Of a stretch of DNA of 64,000 nt, positions 43,944-52,994 are shown in pieces. This DNA is from Coprothermobacter sp. GTDB lineage: Bacteria; Caldisericota; Caldisericia; Cryosericales; Cryosericaceae. Below the pieces are notes generated by a model, which saw nothing but the letters and a program-made list of their open reading frames with translations, was not told the DNA's origin and ran no database searches. Position 1 is the stretch's first letter. The number at the start of each line of letters is the position of its first letter. The position numbers were made by a program, and so were the translations under genes. Where the stretch lies: assembly GCA_013824685.1 (NCBI GenBank), contig PNOG01000005.1, forward strand, positions 97,848 through 161,847, given 5' to 3'.

Positions 43944-44849
43944 ATGACGGACGACGAGCGAACGCAGTGGGAGGTCGTGGCGCAGGCGCTGGAGGAGACG
44001 GGCGACTACCGTGTTGTCCGGAAGCTCCAGCCGGTGGAACGGTATGCCGAACCCGACGGTGAGCCGACCCAGCTGGGCTTGATCCTCGACACGGAGACAA
44101 CCGGTCTCGACGCACAGGTGGATGACGTCATCGAGCTGGGCATGGTGTTGTTCGAGTACGCTCCGTCGACCGGGCGCGTGTACCGTGTCGTCGACACCTT
44201 CGACGAGCTGAGGGACCCGGGGCGCCATATCCCCGCCGAGATCACCGCCATGACGCACATCACAGACGACATGGTGCGAGGGCGCGCGATCGACGTGGCC
44301 GCAGTCGACGCATTCGTCGCCCGGGCTACCGTGATCATCGCACACAACGCCGCGTTCGACCGCCCGTTCGTGGAGAAGCAGTGGAGCGTGTTCGCAACCA
44401 AGCCCTGGGGGTGTTCCATGACACAGGTGCACTGGCGCGACGAGGGTGTCGCGACCCAGAAGCAGGAGCTGATTGCACTCTGCCTGGGCTTCTTCTACGA
44501 CGCGCACCGTGCCGTGAACGACTGCCAGGCCCTCCTCCATATCCTGGCGAGCGCACTGCCCGTGTCCGGCCAGCCAGCCCTGAAGCCGCTGCTCGGCCAC
44601 GCCATGGCCGATGACGCCAACATCTGGGCCATCGGAGCCCCCTTCGATGCCAAGGACGTCCTCAAGACGCGCGGGTACCGATGGAGCAACGGAGCAGGCG
44701 GCGAACCGAAGGCCTGGCACATCACAGTCATGGCCGACGAGCTCGACGCCGAGATGGCGTTTCTGGAAAGCATCTACGGCCGCGACGATATGCACAAGGT
44801 TCAGGTGGACCGGATGTCGCCGCTCAACCGCTTCTCGGCCCGGACGTGA
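43944..44849 (+). CDS. DnaQ-like DEDDh 3'-5' exonuclease
   Basis: A 301-aa exonuclease-domain protein. The three Exo motifs are LGLILDTETTGLDAQ (about residue 50), IIAHNAAFDRPFVEKQ (about 135) and AHRAVNDCQALL (about 190), giving the DEDDh set. A C-terminal extension of 80 residues (FDAKDVLKTRGYRW, GEPKAWHITV, DELDAEMAFL) is shared by a subgroup of stand-alone DnaQ-like proteins. ATG 43944 follows GGGGAGG. It is 2 bp from the next exonuclease gene, so both are co-transcribed. Confidence 0.87.
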   Translation: MTDDERTQWEVVAQALEETGDYRVVRKLQPVERYAEPDGEPTQLGLILDTETTGLDAQVDDVIELGMVLFEYAPSTGRVYRVVDTFDELRDPGRHIPAEITAMTHITDDMVRGRAIDVAAVDAFVARATVIIAHNAAFDRPFVEKQWSVFATKPWGCSMTQVHWRDEGVATQKQELIALCLGFFYDAHRAVNDCQALLHILASALPVSGQPALKPLLGHAMADDANIWAIGAPFDAKDVLKTRGYRWSNGAGGEPKAWHITVMADELDAEMAFLESIYGRDDMHKVQVDRMSPLNRFSART

Positions 44850-44851
44850 GC

Positions 44852-45547
44852 ATGGAACGGCTTGTCTTCGACGTTGAGACGGTCGGGGTCCCGTGGGAGT
44901 CGCTGGATACGGGCATCCAGGAGTCGCTGCTGCGTTCCGCCAGGAGTGATGAGGAACGGCAGGATGTCCAGAACTCGCTGAGCCTGTTCCCTGTCACGGC
45001 TCAGGTCGTCTGCGTCGCACTGTACTCACCGGAACAGGACCACGCAGCGGTGTTCTTCCAGGCGCCGCAGGCAGGGGCCTCACAGGTGCGCGAGGAGAAG
45101 GCGGTGTTCGTCCCCTGCACAGAGAAGGAGCTTTTATTGCACTTCTGGGAAGCGGCGGGCAGGGCGAAGCAGGTCATCACGTTCAACGGGCGCGGTTTCG
45201 ACTGCCCCTTCCTCCTGGTGCGCTCAGCGGCCAATCGCGTCCGGCCGACGGTCGACCTCATGCCCAATCGATACAGTAACCAGCACGTGGACCTCATGGA
45301 TCAGTTCACCTGGTTCGGAGCGGTCCGCCGCCGGTTCTCACTCGACGCCTGGTGCAGTGCGCTGGGCGTGGAGCAGCCGAAGCGCGAGGTGCACGGGAGT
45401 GACGTCACCGCCTTGTACGCAGCCGGCGAGTACATGACCATCGCCCGCTACTGTCTGGGTGACGCCAGGGCGACCGCGCAGCTGTTCGACCTGTGGAGCA
45501 AGTACATGCGGTACCCCGGCCCGGGACAGGAGCAGACGCCGAGATAG
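44852..45547 (+). CDS. PolB-like 3'-5' exonuclease domain protein
   Basis: A 231-aa ribonuclease-H-fold protein resembling predicted exonucleases related to DNA polymerase B proofreading domains. Motifs: MERLVFDVETVG at the N terminus (DxE), VITFNGRGFDCPFLLVRS near residue 110 (NGxxFD), and YCLGDARATAQLF near residue 205 (YxxxD). VDLMDQFTWFGA is the usual middle segment. There is no polymerase domain. It follows the DnaQ-like gene by 2 bp, so two different DEDD exonucleases form one operon. Confidence 0.85.
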   Translation: MERLVFDVETVGVPWESLDTGIQESLLRSARSDEERQDVQNSLSLFPVTAQVVCVALYSPEQDHAAVFFQAPQAGASQVREEKAVFVPCTEKELLLHFWEAAGRAKQVITFNGRGFDCPFLLVRSAANRVRPTVDLMPNRYSNQHVDLMDQFTWFGAVRRRFSLDAWCSALGVEQPKREVHGSDVTALYAAGEYMTIARYCLGDARATAQLFDLWSKYMRYPGPGQEQTPR

Positions 45548-45621
45548 CGCCGCGCCCCTTGCGTTGTGGGAGTATGTTCCCATGATGGTAGCATACGCCT
45601 TGCCCTGGAGGAAGAGCCCGC

Positions 45622-46815
45622 ATGAGCACAGCACAGAGAGGAAACACTCGGGAGATCTGGCGTCGCGTCCTGCCGGTGGCTCTCGTCCTGGCCGCCGTCG
45701 TGACCGCGTTCGTCGTGACGCACGAGCCGCTGGCCCGCATCGAAGTCATGGATTTCGCGCAGGAACAGCAGGACATAGGCAGTCTCTACGGACTGTGGAC
45801 CGACGAACAGAAGGCGCTCAAGGCCATGCCGCTTGCCGACTACATCGCGTCAGTGACCACCGGGAAGATGACTACTGCCGACGGTACCGCATGGGATACG
45901 TTTGCCACTGGAGTATCCCTGACAGATGAGGGGAACCCTCCAGACCAGACATGGCGCCGCCGCATCGGGGAGTGGGGTGGCGTGTATGTACGGCAGACGG
46001 ACCTGCCCTTGCCCGAACTGCTGGCCGGGATCCCGGATGGGGAAGAGCGCTACGTGTCTCTGCCCGATGGAACATGGGTCAAGGCCGTCGCGTTGCACCT
46101 CGACAGCGGTGACTTTACACTCGGCGCTGGCCTGCACGGCCCTCCTCATGCGCTCGTGTATCCGCTGCGTGGCCTGTTCTTCCCTCTGCTTGGCCTTGCC
46201 ATGCTGTTGTACGTCCTTCTGCCGTGGCCACGCAGGCGCGAGGGAGTCATCGCCTACGACAGGTGGCGGGTGGTCCTTGGCGATATCCTGGGACTCGTGC
46301 TCACCGTCGTGTTCGTCGCGATGCCCTTCTTGATCACCAGCAACTCTGCACTGGCTGTCACGGAGTATTGGGGACTGACGCTGGTGTTCTGGCTCATTGG
46401 GCTCCTCGGTCTGTGGGCTGTGCAGGTGAGCATTAGTGCCGGAGGATTGCAGATGATGGTGCTGGCGGACCGCCTGGTGCGGGTGACCGCGTGGCGGCAC
46501 GAGGAGTATCTGTTCGCGGAGATGACACTTGTCCAGCCCGCCATCCAGGTCGCACCGAAGTGGCTCATCACAGCGTCCTGGCTCACCGCGCTGTCTGGTC
46601 GGCGAGGGTCGGGCGCTGCCCTGCTGGGTGCGCAGTCAGAGACGCGTGGCTTCCGCATCACCATGAAGGACGGGCGCTTCGTTCACATCTGGCTCACGGA
46701 CCAGATGGGTTCCGTGACGATGCGCGGCGCTGATACCCTGCCTGGTGCCCTGGCCGCGGCGGGCGTGCCCATGAGCACCGAAAGCGTCACGGTCCGCGGG
46801 ATGAGTGTCGGGTAG
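45622..46815 (+). CDS. Integral membrane protein of unknown function
   Basis: A 397-aa protein I do not recognise. One N-terminal membrane helix (VLPVALVLAAVVTAFVVT, residues 14-31) is followed by an external region of about 150 residues, then three membrane helices (about 190-215, 225-245, 250-272), and a cytoplasmic C-terminal domain of 120 residues of mixed beta character, reminiscent of a PH-like fold (GFRITMKDGRFVHIWL). Start ATG 45622 follows CTGGAGG. Its 3' end lies 7 bp from the convergent hom gene. Confidence 0.7.
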   Translation: MSTAQRGNTREIWRRVLPVALVLAAVVTAFVVTHEPLARIEVMDFAQEQQDIGSLYGLWTDEQKALKAMPLADYIASVTTGKMTTADGTAWDTFATGVSLTDEGNPPDQTWRRRIGEWGGVYVRQTDLPLPELLAGIPDGEERYVSLPDGTWVKAVALHLDSGDFTLGAGLHGPPHALVYPLRGLFFPLLGLAMLLYVLLPWPRRREGVIAYDRWRVVLGDILGLVLTVVFVAMPFLITSNSALAVTEYWGLTLVFWLIGLLGLWAVQVSISAGGLQMMVLADRLVRVTAWRHEEYLFAEMTLVQPAIQVAPKWLITASWLTALSGRRGSGAALLGAQSETRGFRITMKDGRFVHIWLTDQMGSVTMRGADTLPGALAAAGVPMSTESVTVRGMSVG

Positions 46816-46822
46816 TACTTCC

Positions 46823-47908
46823 CTAGTTCTGTGCCTGTGCGGCCTTGATGACGTCCGCAAGGACGCCTGAGGCGGTCAGGATGGCCCCCCCGCCGATGCC
46901 GCGGACGACGACCGGAAGGTTGCCGAACCGACTGGTGCTGAAGAGGAAGATGTTCTCGGAGGGTTCCAGTGTCCCCCAGACCGATGCCTGCGGGAAGCTG
47001 CGGAGGCTGAGCGTGACAGCCCCGTCAGCGGAGACCGAGCCGACGTAATACGTGACCATCCCGGGTTGCCGGGCGGCCGTCAGGCGAGCCGCGAGGCGCG
47101 CCATGCCGTCGTCCTGGAAGGCCTCGAAATCCGAATAATTCTGGTCGAGCAAGGGTTCCTGGTCGACGTCGCCGATGCTGGTTGGGAGCCCCATGGTCTT
47201 GGCCAGGATGACGATCTTGCGCAGGGCGTCGCGGCCGGCAAGGTCCGTCAGGGGATTGGGTTCGGCAAATCCTCTCCGCATGGCGTCTGCAATGGCTGCA
47301 TCCAGCGGCAGCCCACGGTTGAAGCCCCCCAGGATGCACGACAGCGAACTGCTGGGCAGGGCAACGATGCGCTGGATGGTGTCCCCGGTCGTCATCAGGT
47401 CGACCAGCGTGCTGATGACAGGGAGGGAGCCGCCGACGGTGCATTCATACCGGAACGGCGTGCGAGCCTGCCGGCTTACTGCCCGTGCCTGCTCGAACCA
47501 GCCGGGCGTCTCCGCGAGGGGAATCTTGTTTGCCGTGACGACTGGGATGCCCATCCCCAGCGCTTCCAGGAGCAGGGGCCCCGTTTCGGCTGTGGCTGTG
47601 ACATCGATCAGCACGTACTGTGTCGTGTCCGGAAGCCCGAAGCGGTCGAACACGGGGTCCAGGACAGCGATGGTCATACCGGGCGCGCGCTGCGTCCATT
47701 CGTCGAAGGATGCTCCCCTGTCGGCCGCTCGCAGTGCCAGGTCATCGCCCAAGGCGACGCTGCTGCTGCGCACGACAGCGGCGTATTCCAGGTGGACACC
47801 GGTCTCGCGATCGATGCGTGCCCGGTTCTCGACCGCCAAGTGGACCAGCGGTCCCCCGACCTTGCCGTATCCCAGCTGAATGACGTGTGTCACGGGTGCG
47901 GTTTTCAC
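46823..47908 (-). CDS. hom: Homoserine dehydrogenase
   Basis: NAD(P)H-dependent reduction of aspartate semialdehyde to homoserine. The 361-aa protein has the N-terminal VIQLGYGKVGGPLVHLA Rossmann motif, VVTANKIPLAE near residue 125 (catalytic Lys region), and the substrate loop GFAEPNPLTDLAGRDALRK near residue 215. There is no C-terminal ACT domain, so feedback inhibition through that domain is absent. It overlaps thrC by 4 bp. thrB is not in the window. Confidence 0.9.
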   Translation of the reverse strand: MKTAPVTHVIQLGYGKVGGPLVHLAVENRARIDRETGVHLEYAAVVRSSSVALGDDLALRAADRGASFDEWTQRAPGMTIAVLDPVFDRFGLPDTTQYVLIDVTATAETGPLLLEALGMGIPVVTANKIPLAETPGWFEQARAVSRQARTPFRYECTVGGSLPVISTLVDLMTTGDTIQRIVALPSSSLSCILGGFNRGLPLDAAIADAMRRGFAEPNPLTDLAGRDALRKIVILAKTMGLPTSIGDVDQEPLLDQNYSDFEAFQDDGMARLAARLTAARQPGMVTYYVGSVSADGAVTLSLRSFPQASVWGTLEPSENIFLFSTSRFGNLPVVVRGIGGGAILTASGVLADVIKAAQAQN

Positions 47909-49206
47909 TGCAATTCCTCCTCGATGATGCGGGCGATCGTCTCAGGATCCGAGGGTACGTGGCGCGGCTCGTTGGCGCAGGCGTCCAGCGACGCGGCCCC
48001 CGGGATACCGAGTCCGGCTGTCTGTCCCGTCGCCAGTGCGATGGTTGTGTCCGGGTCCTTGAGCAGGTTGCCGGTGATGATCAGCAGAGCGCTCTCGCCG
48101 GGACGTACGACCTGTTCGCGCACCAGCCTGCGCAGGCCGGCAAGCGAGGCGGCCGATGCCGGTTCGCACCCAATAGCTTGTCGGTCAAGGTCATGTTTTG
48201 CCTGCAGGATCTCGGCATCGGTGACGCTGGTCACGACACCGTCCGTGAATCGGATGGCGCGCACGGCCTTCTCGTAGTTGACCGGATTGCCGATGCGGAT
48301 GGCGGTCGCGATGGTCTCCGGCTGCACGGGCTCGAAGCGGCGGAAGTTGTCCTGCGCGGCACGCGCGAAGGGGGATGCGCCTTCGGCCTGGATGACCGCG
48401 AGACGCGGCACGTGGTCGATGAGGCCCAGCGCCTTCATCTCGACGAGAGCCTTGCCGAACGCGCTTGTGTTTCCCAGGTTTCCTCCCGGGACGACGATCC
48501 AGTCCGGCAGCATTTGCCCAAGCTGGAAGTAGCTGTCCAGGATGATAGTTTTCTGTCCTTCCAGGCGGAACGAGTTCAGCGAGTTGACCAGGGTCAGGTT
48601 GTGCTGTGTCGCCATCTGTTCCACGGCGTGCATGGCATCGTCGAAGCTGCCGTCGATCTGCAGAGTGTGAGCCCCGTACGCAAGTGCCTGCGCCAGCTTG
48701 CCTTGCGCAATCTTGCCCTCAGGGATGAGGACGAAGACGGGAAGGTGGGCGCGGGCGCCGTATGCGGCCAGCGAAGCAGAGGTGTTGCCGGTGGAGGCGC
48801 AGATGAGCGCCCGTGCTCCCTGGTGTCTGGCCCAGCTCACAGCGACGGTCATGCCCCGGTCCTTGAAGGAGCCGGTAGGGTTTTCTCCTTCGTGCTTGGC
48901 CCAGAGAGCAGACAGACCGAGCGGGGCGGCGTCCAGTGTGTACAGGTTGGTGCGGCCCTCCGGGAAGGTGGCAATGTCCTCAGCAGGCAAGTCCAGCACA
49001 AGTTCGCGGTAGCGCCAGACGCCGGAGAGGTCCTCGGGCAGACGGGACGTGAGACGTGATTCGAATGTGGCGGCGAGAGCAGCAGGAGACGGAGCGCTGT
49101 CCATGTCGAGCTGAACGTCGAGTAGTCCGCCGCAGTCGCATCGGAGCCGCCGGTCTTCGCAAGGGTAGGTCGATCCACACGTTACACACATCAATTGTCT
49201 GTTCAT
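47905..49206 (-). CDS. thrC: Threonine synthase
   Basis: PLP enzyme converting O-phosphohomoserine to threonine. The 433-aa protein begins MNRQLMCVTCGSTYPCEDRR with a zinc-ribbon-like segment (Cys at 7, 10, then CDCGG), followed by KHEGENPTGSFKDRGM near residue 110 where the Lys binds PLP, CASTGNTSASLAAYG near residue 145 and PGGNLGNTSAFGKAL near residue 245 (phosphate cup). Translation is coupled to hom. A promoter lies directly upstream at 49224-49251. Confidence 0.93.
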   Translation of the reverse strand: MNRQLMCVTCGSTYPCEDRRLRCDCGGLLDVQLDMDSAPSPAALAATFESRLTSRLPEDLSGVWRYRELVLDLPAEDIATFPEGRTNLYTLDAAPLGLSALWAKHEGENPTGSFKDRGMTVAVSWARHQGARALICASTGNTSASLAAYGARAHLPVFVLIPEGKIAQGKLAQALAYGAHTLQIDGSFDDAMHAVEQMATQHNLTLVNSLNSFRLEGQKTIILDSYFQLGQMLPDWIVVPGGNLGNTSAFGKALVEMKALGLIDHVPRLAVIQAEGASPFARAAQDNFRRFEPVQPETIATAIRIGNPVNYEKAVRAIRFTDGVVTSVTDAEILQAKHDLDRQAIGCEPASAASLAGLRRLVREQVVRPGESALLIITGNLLKDPDTTIALATGQTAGLGIPGAASLDACANEPRHVPSDPETIARIIEEELQ

Positions 49207-49223
49207 AGGCACACCTCGATTCC

Positions 49224-49251
49224 AGTATGCCGAAGAACAGCCCTGTGACAA
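49224..49251 (-). promoter_or_regulatory. Promoter of thrC-hom
   Basis: On the minus strand TTGTCA (49246-49251), a 16-bp spacer and CATACT (49224-49229) precede thrC; the predicted mRNA leader is only about 11 nt but includes GAGGTG. Confidence 0.55.
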
Positions 49252-49677
49252 CAGCTGTCCCTTTCGTGCGCGCATGCAGTGGTGACACGCACGAACGCTC
49301 CGAGGGGTCGCCAGGGATCTCAGGCAGGAGCTGCCGCGGTGATACTGCTTGCTGGTATCGTTTCACCTCATGTACACCCGTACGTGAACCATCGGGTCGT
49401 GGACCCACCCAGACATGGTCGCGTAGCTGCCACGTTTCTTAATGATGAGGGGGTTGTCTTCTCCTGGCGATCTAATCCAGGTGACCCTGAGAGAGGAAGA
49501 GTGGGTGGAACAGGCTCGTCCTGTCCAGCTCTTCAGGAGTGCGAGTGGACAGCAGACGTTTCGATATGCCTGTGCCTTGACCATTGAGAGCTTCTTGTCT
49601 TCCTGCATCGTGAGCTCCATTCTCTGATGTGTTTCGGAAGCCAGTGGACCTCGATGGTGGATGAGTCGATTCGCTTC
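49252..49677. other. Gene-poor stretch between thrC and the subtilase gene
   Basis: About 425 bp with only short, low-confidence open frames on both strands (longest about 116 codons on the minus strand). None has a recognisable family signature, a ribosome-binding site or a biased codon pattern. It could hold decayed coding DNA. Confidence 0.4.
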
Positions 49678-49705
49678 TTGACAAGAATTCCGATGTTTGT
49701 AAAAT
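49678..49705 (+). promoter_or_regulatory. Promoter of the subtilase gene
   Basis: A perfect TTGACA (49678-49683), 16-bp spacer and TAAAAT (49700-49705). The predicted leader is about 95 nt and ends in TTTGGAGGAGG. Confidence 0.75.
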
Positions 49706-49806
49706 ACGAGCAAGCAAGAGAATTTGCTGCCACTCGATAGGGCGAATTTCAGGACTGTTCAAAACGACATCGTGCTGCCAGATTCCAGTTTGGAGGAGGC
49801 AAGAGC

Positions 49807-51144
49807 ATGAGAAAGTCACTAATCATCGCAACAGTCTTCTTTGTGTTATTTGCACTGCTGTCCCCAATCGTACAAGGATCTGAGCCACTCTTTGTGCAAG
49901 AGTGTGGTGTTGTAGATAAAGGCGAGTCGGTTCCAGATGAGATTATTGTGGGATTTAAGGAAGGCGTGGATGTTGCTAAGGCAACCAAGAAGGTTGAGAA
50001 CATCCTCGGAACGATGATTGCACGTAAAGGAATCAAGAACTTTGTCGTATTCAAGATTCCTCCACATATTATGAACGCTGTCAATAGACTTCTCTTACAG
50101 GATCCGGATATCGAATATGTCGAACCAAATTACATTGCCTATGCGTTCGACCTCCCGAATGATCCATATTTCTCACCGTATCAGTGGAATCTTTATGATT
50201 ATGGTATGAAGAGTAACGAGTATGCCTCCAACTATGGAGTCCAGGCAGTTTCCGCCTGGAAGACCACAACAGGGGGCGGGGTAAAAGTAGCAGTTGTTGA
50301 TACAGGTGTTGCCTATGAAGACTACTCTGATTCCCTGGGAACGTATGCACGTGCACCAGACCTTGCCCAGACAAACTTCGATACTCAAGATGCTTACGAT
50401 TTTGTAAACAATGATGCTCATCCCAATGACGACAATGGGCACGGAACACACGTTACGGGCACGATAGCCCAATCAACAAACAACTCTTTGGGATGCGCAG
50501 GAATAGCGTATGGAGCGACGATCCTGCCCATCAAAGTCCTCAATGCAAGCGGTTCAGGTACGTACGATGCAATTGCAAATGGTATTATGTGGGCAGCAGA
50601 TCATGGCGCACGAGTCATCAATATGAGCCTTGGAGGAAAAACAGGCTCTACGACGCTGTCCAATGCAATAAAATACGCTTACGGCAAGGGTGTGGTAATT
50701 GTCTGTGCTTCGGGAAATGATGGAAGGCCGTCTGTAAGTTATCCTGCTGCTTATACTGAATGCATTGCAGTTGGGTCAACAAGGTTTGACGGCAATAGAG
50801 TACGGTATTCTAACTACGGAAGTGCCCTTGATCTTGTTGCACCCGGCGGAGATATGAGCGTAGACCAAAACAAAGACGGGTACAAAGATGGAATTCTCCA
50901 ACAGACATTCGCATCAGGAAAACCTACGAGTTTTGGCTACTACTTCTTTCAAGGTACATCGATGGCAAGTCCACATGTTGCGGGAGTTGCGGCATTAGTC
51001 CTCTCAGTGCACCCAACCTTTACAAATGAACAAGTAAGACAAGCTCTCCAATCTACTGCAAAGGACTTAGGTACAGCAGGTCGGGATAAGTACTACGGAT
51101 ACGGTCTCGTCAACGCCGCCCTGGCCATAACCTACAACCCATAG
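49807..51144 (+). CDS. Secreted subtilisin-like serine protease (S8)
   Basis: A 445-aa preproprotease. Residues 1-24 are a signal peptide (LIIATVFFVLFALLSPIVQG); about 35-115 is an I9-type propeptide (VPDEIIVGFKEGVD ... IEYVEPNYIAYA); the catalytic domain follows with Asp in VAVVDTGVAYED (about 165), His in DNGHGTHVTGTIAQ (about 217) and Ser in FQGTSMASPHVAGVAAL (about 390). It resembles thermitase-type enzymes. Base composition is far more AT-rich than its neighbours, which suggests recent horizontal acquisition. It has its own strong promoter and terminator. Confidence 0.93.
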   Translation: MRKSLIIATVFFVLFALLSPIVQGSEPLFVQECGVVDKGESVPDEIIVGFKEGVDVAKATKKVENILGTMIARKGIKNFVVFKIPPHIMNAVNRLLLQDPDIEYVEPNYIAYAFDLPNDPYFSPYQWNLYDYGMKSNEYASNYGVQAVSAWKTTTGGGVKVAVVDTGVAYEDYSDSLGTYARAPDLAQTNFDTQDAYDFVNNDAHPNDDNGHGTHVTGTIAQSTNNSLGCAGIAYGATILPIKVLNASGSGTYDAIANGIMWAADHGARVINMSLGGKTGSTTLSNAIKYAYGKGVVIVCASGNDGRPSVSYPAAYTECIAVGSTRFDGNRVRYSNYGSALDLVAPGGDMSVDQNKDGYKDGILQQTFASGKPTSFGYYFFQGTSMASPHVAGVAALVLSVHPTFTNEQVRQALQSTAKDLGTAGRDKYYGYGLVNAALAITYNP

Positions 51145-51150
51145 ATCTAT

Positions 51151-51176
51151 AGCCCCAGGCTGAGCCTGGGGCTTTA
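51151..51176 (+). terminator. Terminator of the subtilase gene
   Basis: A perfect ten-pair stem AGCCCCAGGC with GCCTGGGGCT and a 3-nt loop, followed by TTAACTT. It begins 6 bp after the stop codon. Confidence 0.8.
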
Positions 51177-51177
51177 A

Positions 51178-51408
51178 CTTACTGCCACGATCACTGGTGG
51201 CCTCAACACCATCAAGCTGACTATCGGCGAAGCGATCGCCGCTGCCAACGGTCTGGACACCCCCATTGACACGAACGCAAAGGTTGTCCCTCTCATTGTC
51301 GCCGGGCGCATGCTGCTTCCCCTGCGCTTCGTCACCGAGTCGCTGGGCGCGACGGTCGGCTACAACCAGGCGACCAAGACAATAGCAACAACATATCCAG
51401 CATACTAG
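51178..51408 (+). pseudogene. 3' remnant of a stalk-domain (copper amine oxidase N-like) gene
   Basis: A 77-codon open frame with an in-frame stop directly upstream (51175-51177) and no start codon in a fitting place. The translation contains AGRMLLPLRFVTESLGATVG, the hallmark of the copper-amine-oxidase N-terminal-like stalk domain also found in PstS2 of this window. The rest of the gene is missing; the low-GC subtilase occupies its place. GC content is that of the host. Confidence 0.8.
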
Positions 51409-51472
51409 ACTCTTCGTCGCAACCAGCGGCTGGGTCCTGCGTTCAGCAACGACAGAAGAGTGCGTTCTCCTC

Positions 51473-51499
51473 GGTCATTCCCGCGAAGGCGAGAGTGAC
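51473..51499. repeat. REP-like element, imperfect
   Basis: GGTCATTCCCGCGAAGGCGA followed by GAGTGAC, between the stalk-domain remnant and the phoU 3' end. Confidence 0.55.
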
Positions 51500-51523
51500 A
51501 GCAAGTATCCTCCAGGTGCTTCC

Positions 51524-52201
51524 TCAGCGCAGGTTGTCGAGCTCCTCCTTGCTGAGGCGGTTGTGGCGGATGAGGCGTCCGGTCGTGGCAAAGACGACGT
51601 CCTCGGCGATATTGGTCGCCAAGTCGGCGACGCGCTCGAGGTTGCCACTGACAAACAGGATCTGGAGCGACCGGTCGATCGTGGTGGGATCGGCCATCAT
51701 GTAGGTAAGGAGCTCCCTGAAGATCTGGTTGCCCAACTGGTCGACAATGTCGTCGCGCTCCACAACGTCGATGGCAAGGCGGGTGTCCTGGGTCGAGAAC
51801 GCCGTCATCGCGTCAGCCAGCATCTTCCGCGCTTCTTCGCTCATGCGCGGGATGTCAATGTAGGGCTTGATGTCAGGCCTTGCGATCAAGTACTGGGCGC
51901 TCTCGGCGATGTTGACGCCGTGGTCCGCCAGGCGCTCGAGGTCTGTCCCGATCTTGGCGTACATGTAGACACTGCGCAAGGTCCGCGCCTCAGGCTGATA
52001 CAGCGCGATGAAGTTGATGGTCTCGCGTTCGATGGCGTGGTCGAACTCATTTGCCATGGGCTCGTCGAGGTCGATGACCTCTTTGGCAAGAGCTTCGTTC
52101 TTCGTCACAATAGCCCTCGTTCCTTTTTCGACCATGGAACTGGCCAAGGCGCTGAACGCGAACAGCTTGTCCTTGATCTCCTGAAGCTTCTCTTCGTGCA
52201 T
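51524..52201 (-). CDS. phoU: Phosphate transport regulator PhoU
   Basis: A 225-aa helical protein that links the Pst transporter to the PhoR kinase and limits phosphate uptake. Two PhoU repeats of three helices are visible, with the metal-binding-type segments EVIDLDEPMANEFDHAIE (about residue 45) and DVVERDDIVDQLGNQIF (about 140) and the YAKIGTDLERLADHGVNIAE and SGNLERVADLATNIAEDVVF motifs. It is the last gene of the pst operon, 17 bp after pstB. Confidence 0.95.
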   Translation of the reverse strand: MHEEKLQEIKDKLFAFSALASSMVEKGTRAIVTKNEALAKEVIDLDEPMANEFDHAIERETINFIALYQPEARTLRSVYMYAKIGTDLERLADHGVNIAESAQYLIARPDIKPYIDIPRMSEEARKMLADAMTAFSTQDTRLAIDVVERDDIVDQLGNQIFRELLTYMMADPTTIDRSLQILFVSGNLERVADLATNIAEDVVFATTGRLIRHNRLSKEELDNLR

Positions 52202-52218
52202 GGTCTACTCCTTTCCTG

Positions 52219-52983
52219 TCATCCGTACTTGCCGGACAGGTAGTCTTCGGTTCGCTTGTCCTGTGGGCCGACGAAGACGCGCTTTGTCTCGCCGAACTCC
52301 ACCAGTTCGCCCAGCATGAAGAAAGCGACATAATCCGAGATGCGCGCTGCCTGCTGCAGGCCGTGGGTCACGAAGATGATGCTGTAGTCAGACTTGAGGC
52401 CGGACAGCAATTCTTCGATAATCGCCGTCGACTTCGGGTCGAGGGCGCTGGTCGGCTCGTCGAAGAGCACGACAGCCGGTTCCATGGCGATCGTGCGCGC
52501 TATGCACAGGCGTTGCTGCTGCCCTCCGGAAAGGGACGTGCCGGCCCTGAACAGTTTGGTCTGGACTTCGGTCCACAACCCGACTTTGTTGAGGGTCGTC
52601 TCAACGATCTGGTCCGCCTTTTCCCGCGCAAGGCGCTGGCCGGTGAGGCGGTAGCCCGCAAGCACGTTTTCGTAGACGGTCATCGTAGGAAAAGGGTTGG
52701 GCCTCTGAAACACCATGCCAATATGCTTGCGGACGTCCACGATGTCCATGGTCGACGTGTCGGTGCCCTCGAGCAGGACAGTGCCGGAGGAACGGGCTCC
52801 CGGCGTCATCAGGTGCAGCCCGTTGAGCGTCCGCACGAAGGTCGTCTTGCCACAACCGGACGGGCCCATGATTGCGGTGACCCTGTTCTTCGGGATGTGC
52901 GCTGAGACGTCGAACAGAACCTGGTCCTTGCCGAACCAGGCGTTGATCTTCTGGGTTTCGAGAACGATGACAGGTTCTTCCAT
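52219..52983 (-). CDS. pstB: Phosphate ABC transporter ATPase PstB
   Basis: A 254-aa ABC ATPase. Walker A is GPSGCGKTTFVR (about residue 40), the PstB-specific MVFQRPNPFPTMTVYENV follows near 88, the signature is LSGGQQQRLCIARTIAMEP (about 150), Walker B VVLFDEPTSALDP, and the switch His is in VTHGLQQAARISDYVAFF. The start at 52983 (MEEPVIVLETQK) fits the family; longer readings lie inside pstA in another frame. Confidence 0.96.
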   Translation of the reverse strand: MEEPVIVLETQKINAWFGKDQVLFDVSAHIPKNRVTAIMGPSGCGKTTFVRTLNGLHLMTPGARSSGTVLLEGTDTSTMDIVDVRKHIGMVFQRPNPFPTMTVYENVLAGYRLTGQRLAREKADQIVETTLNKVGLWTEVQTKLFRAGTSLSGGQQQRLCIARTIAMEPAVVLFDEPTSALDPKSTAIIEELLSGLKSDYSIIFVTHGLQQAARISDYVAFFMLGELVEFGETKRVFVGPQDKRTEDYLSGKYG

Positions 52984-52994
52984 AGGTGCCTTCC

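Noticed and set aside
49363..49713. 116-codon minus-strand frame between thrC and the subtilase gene
   Set aside because: No recognisable domain, no good ribosome-binding site, and it overlaps the promoter of the subtilase gene; may be decayed DNA.
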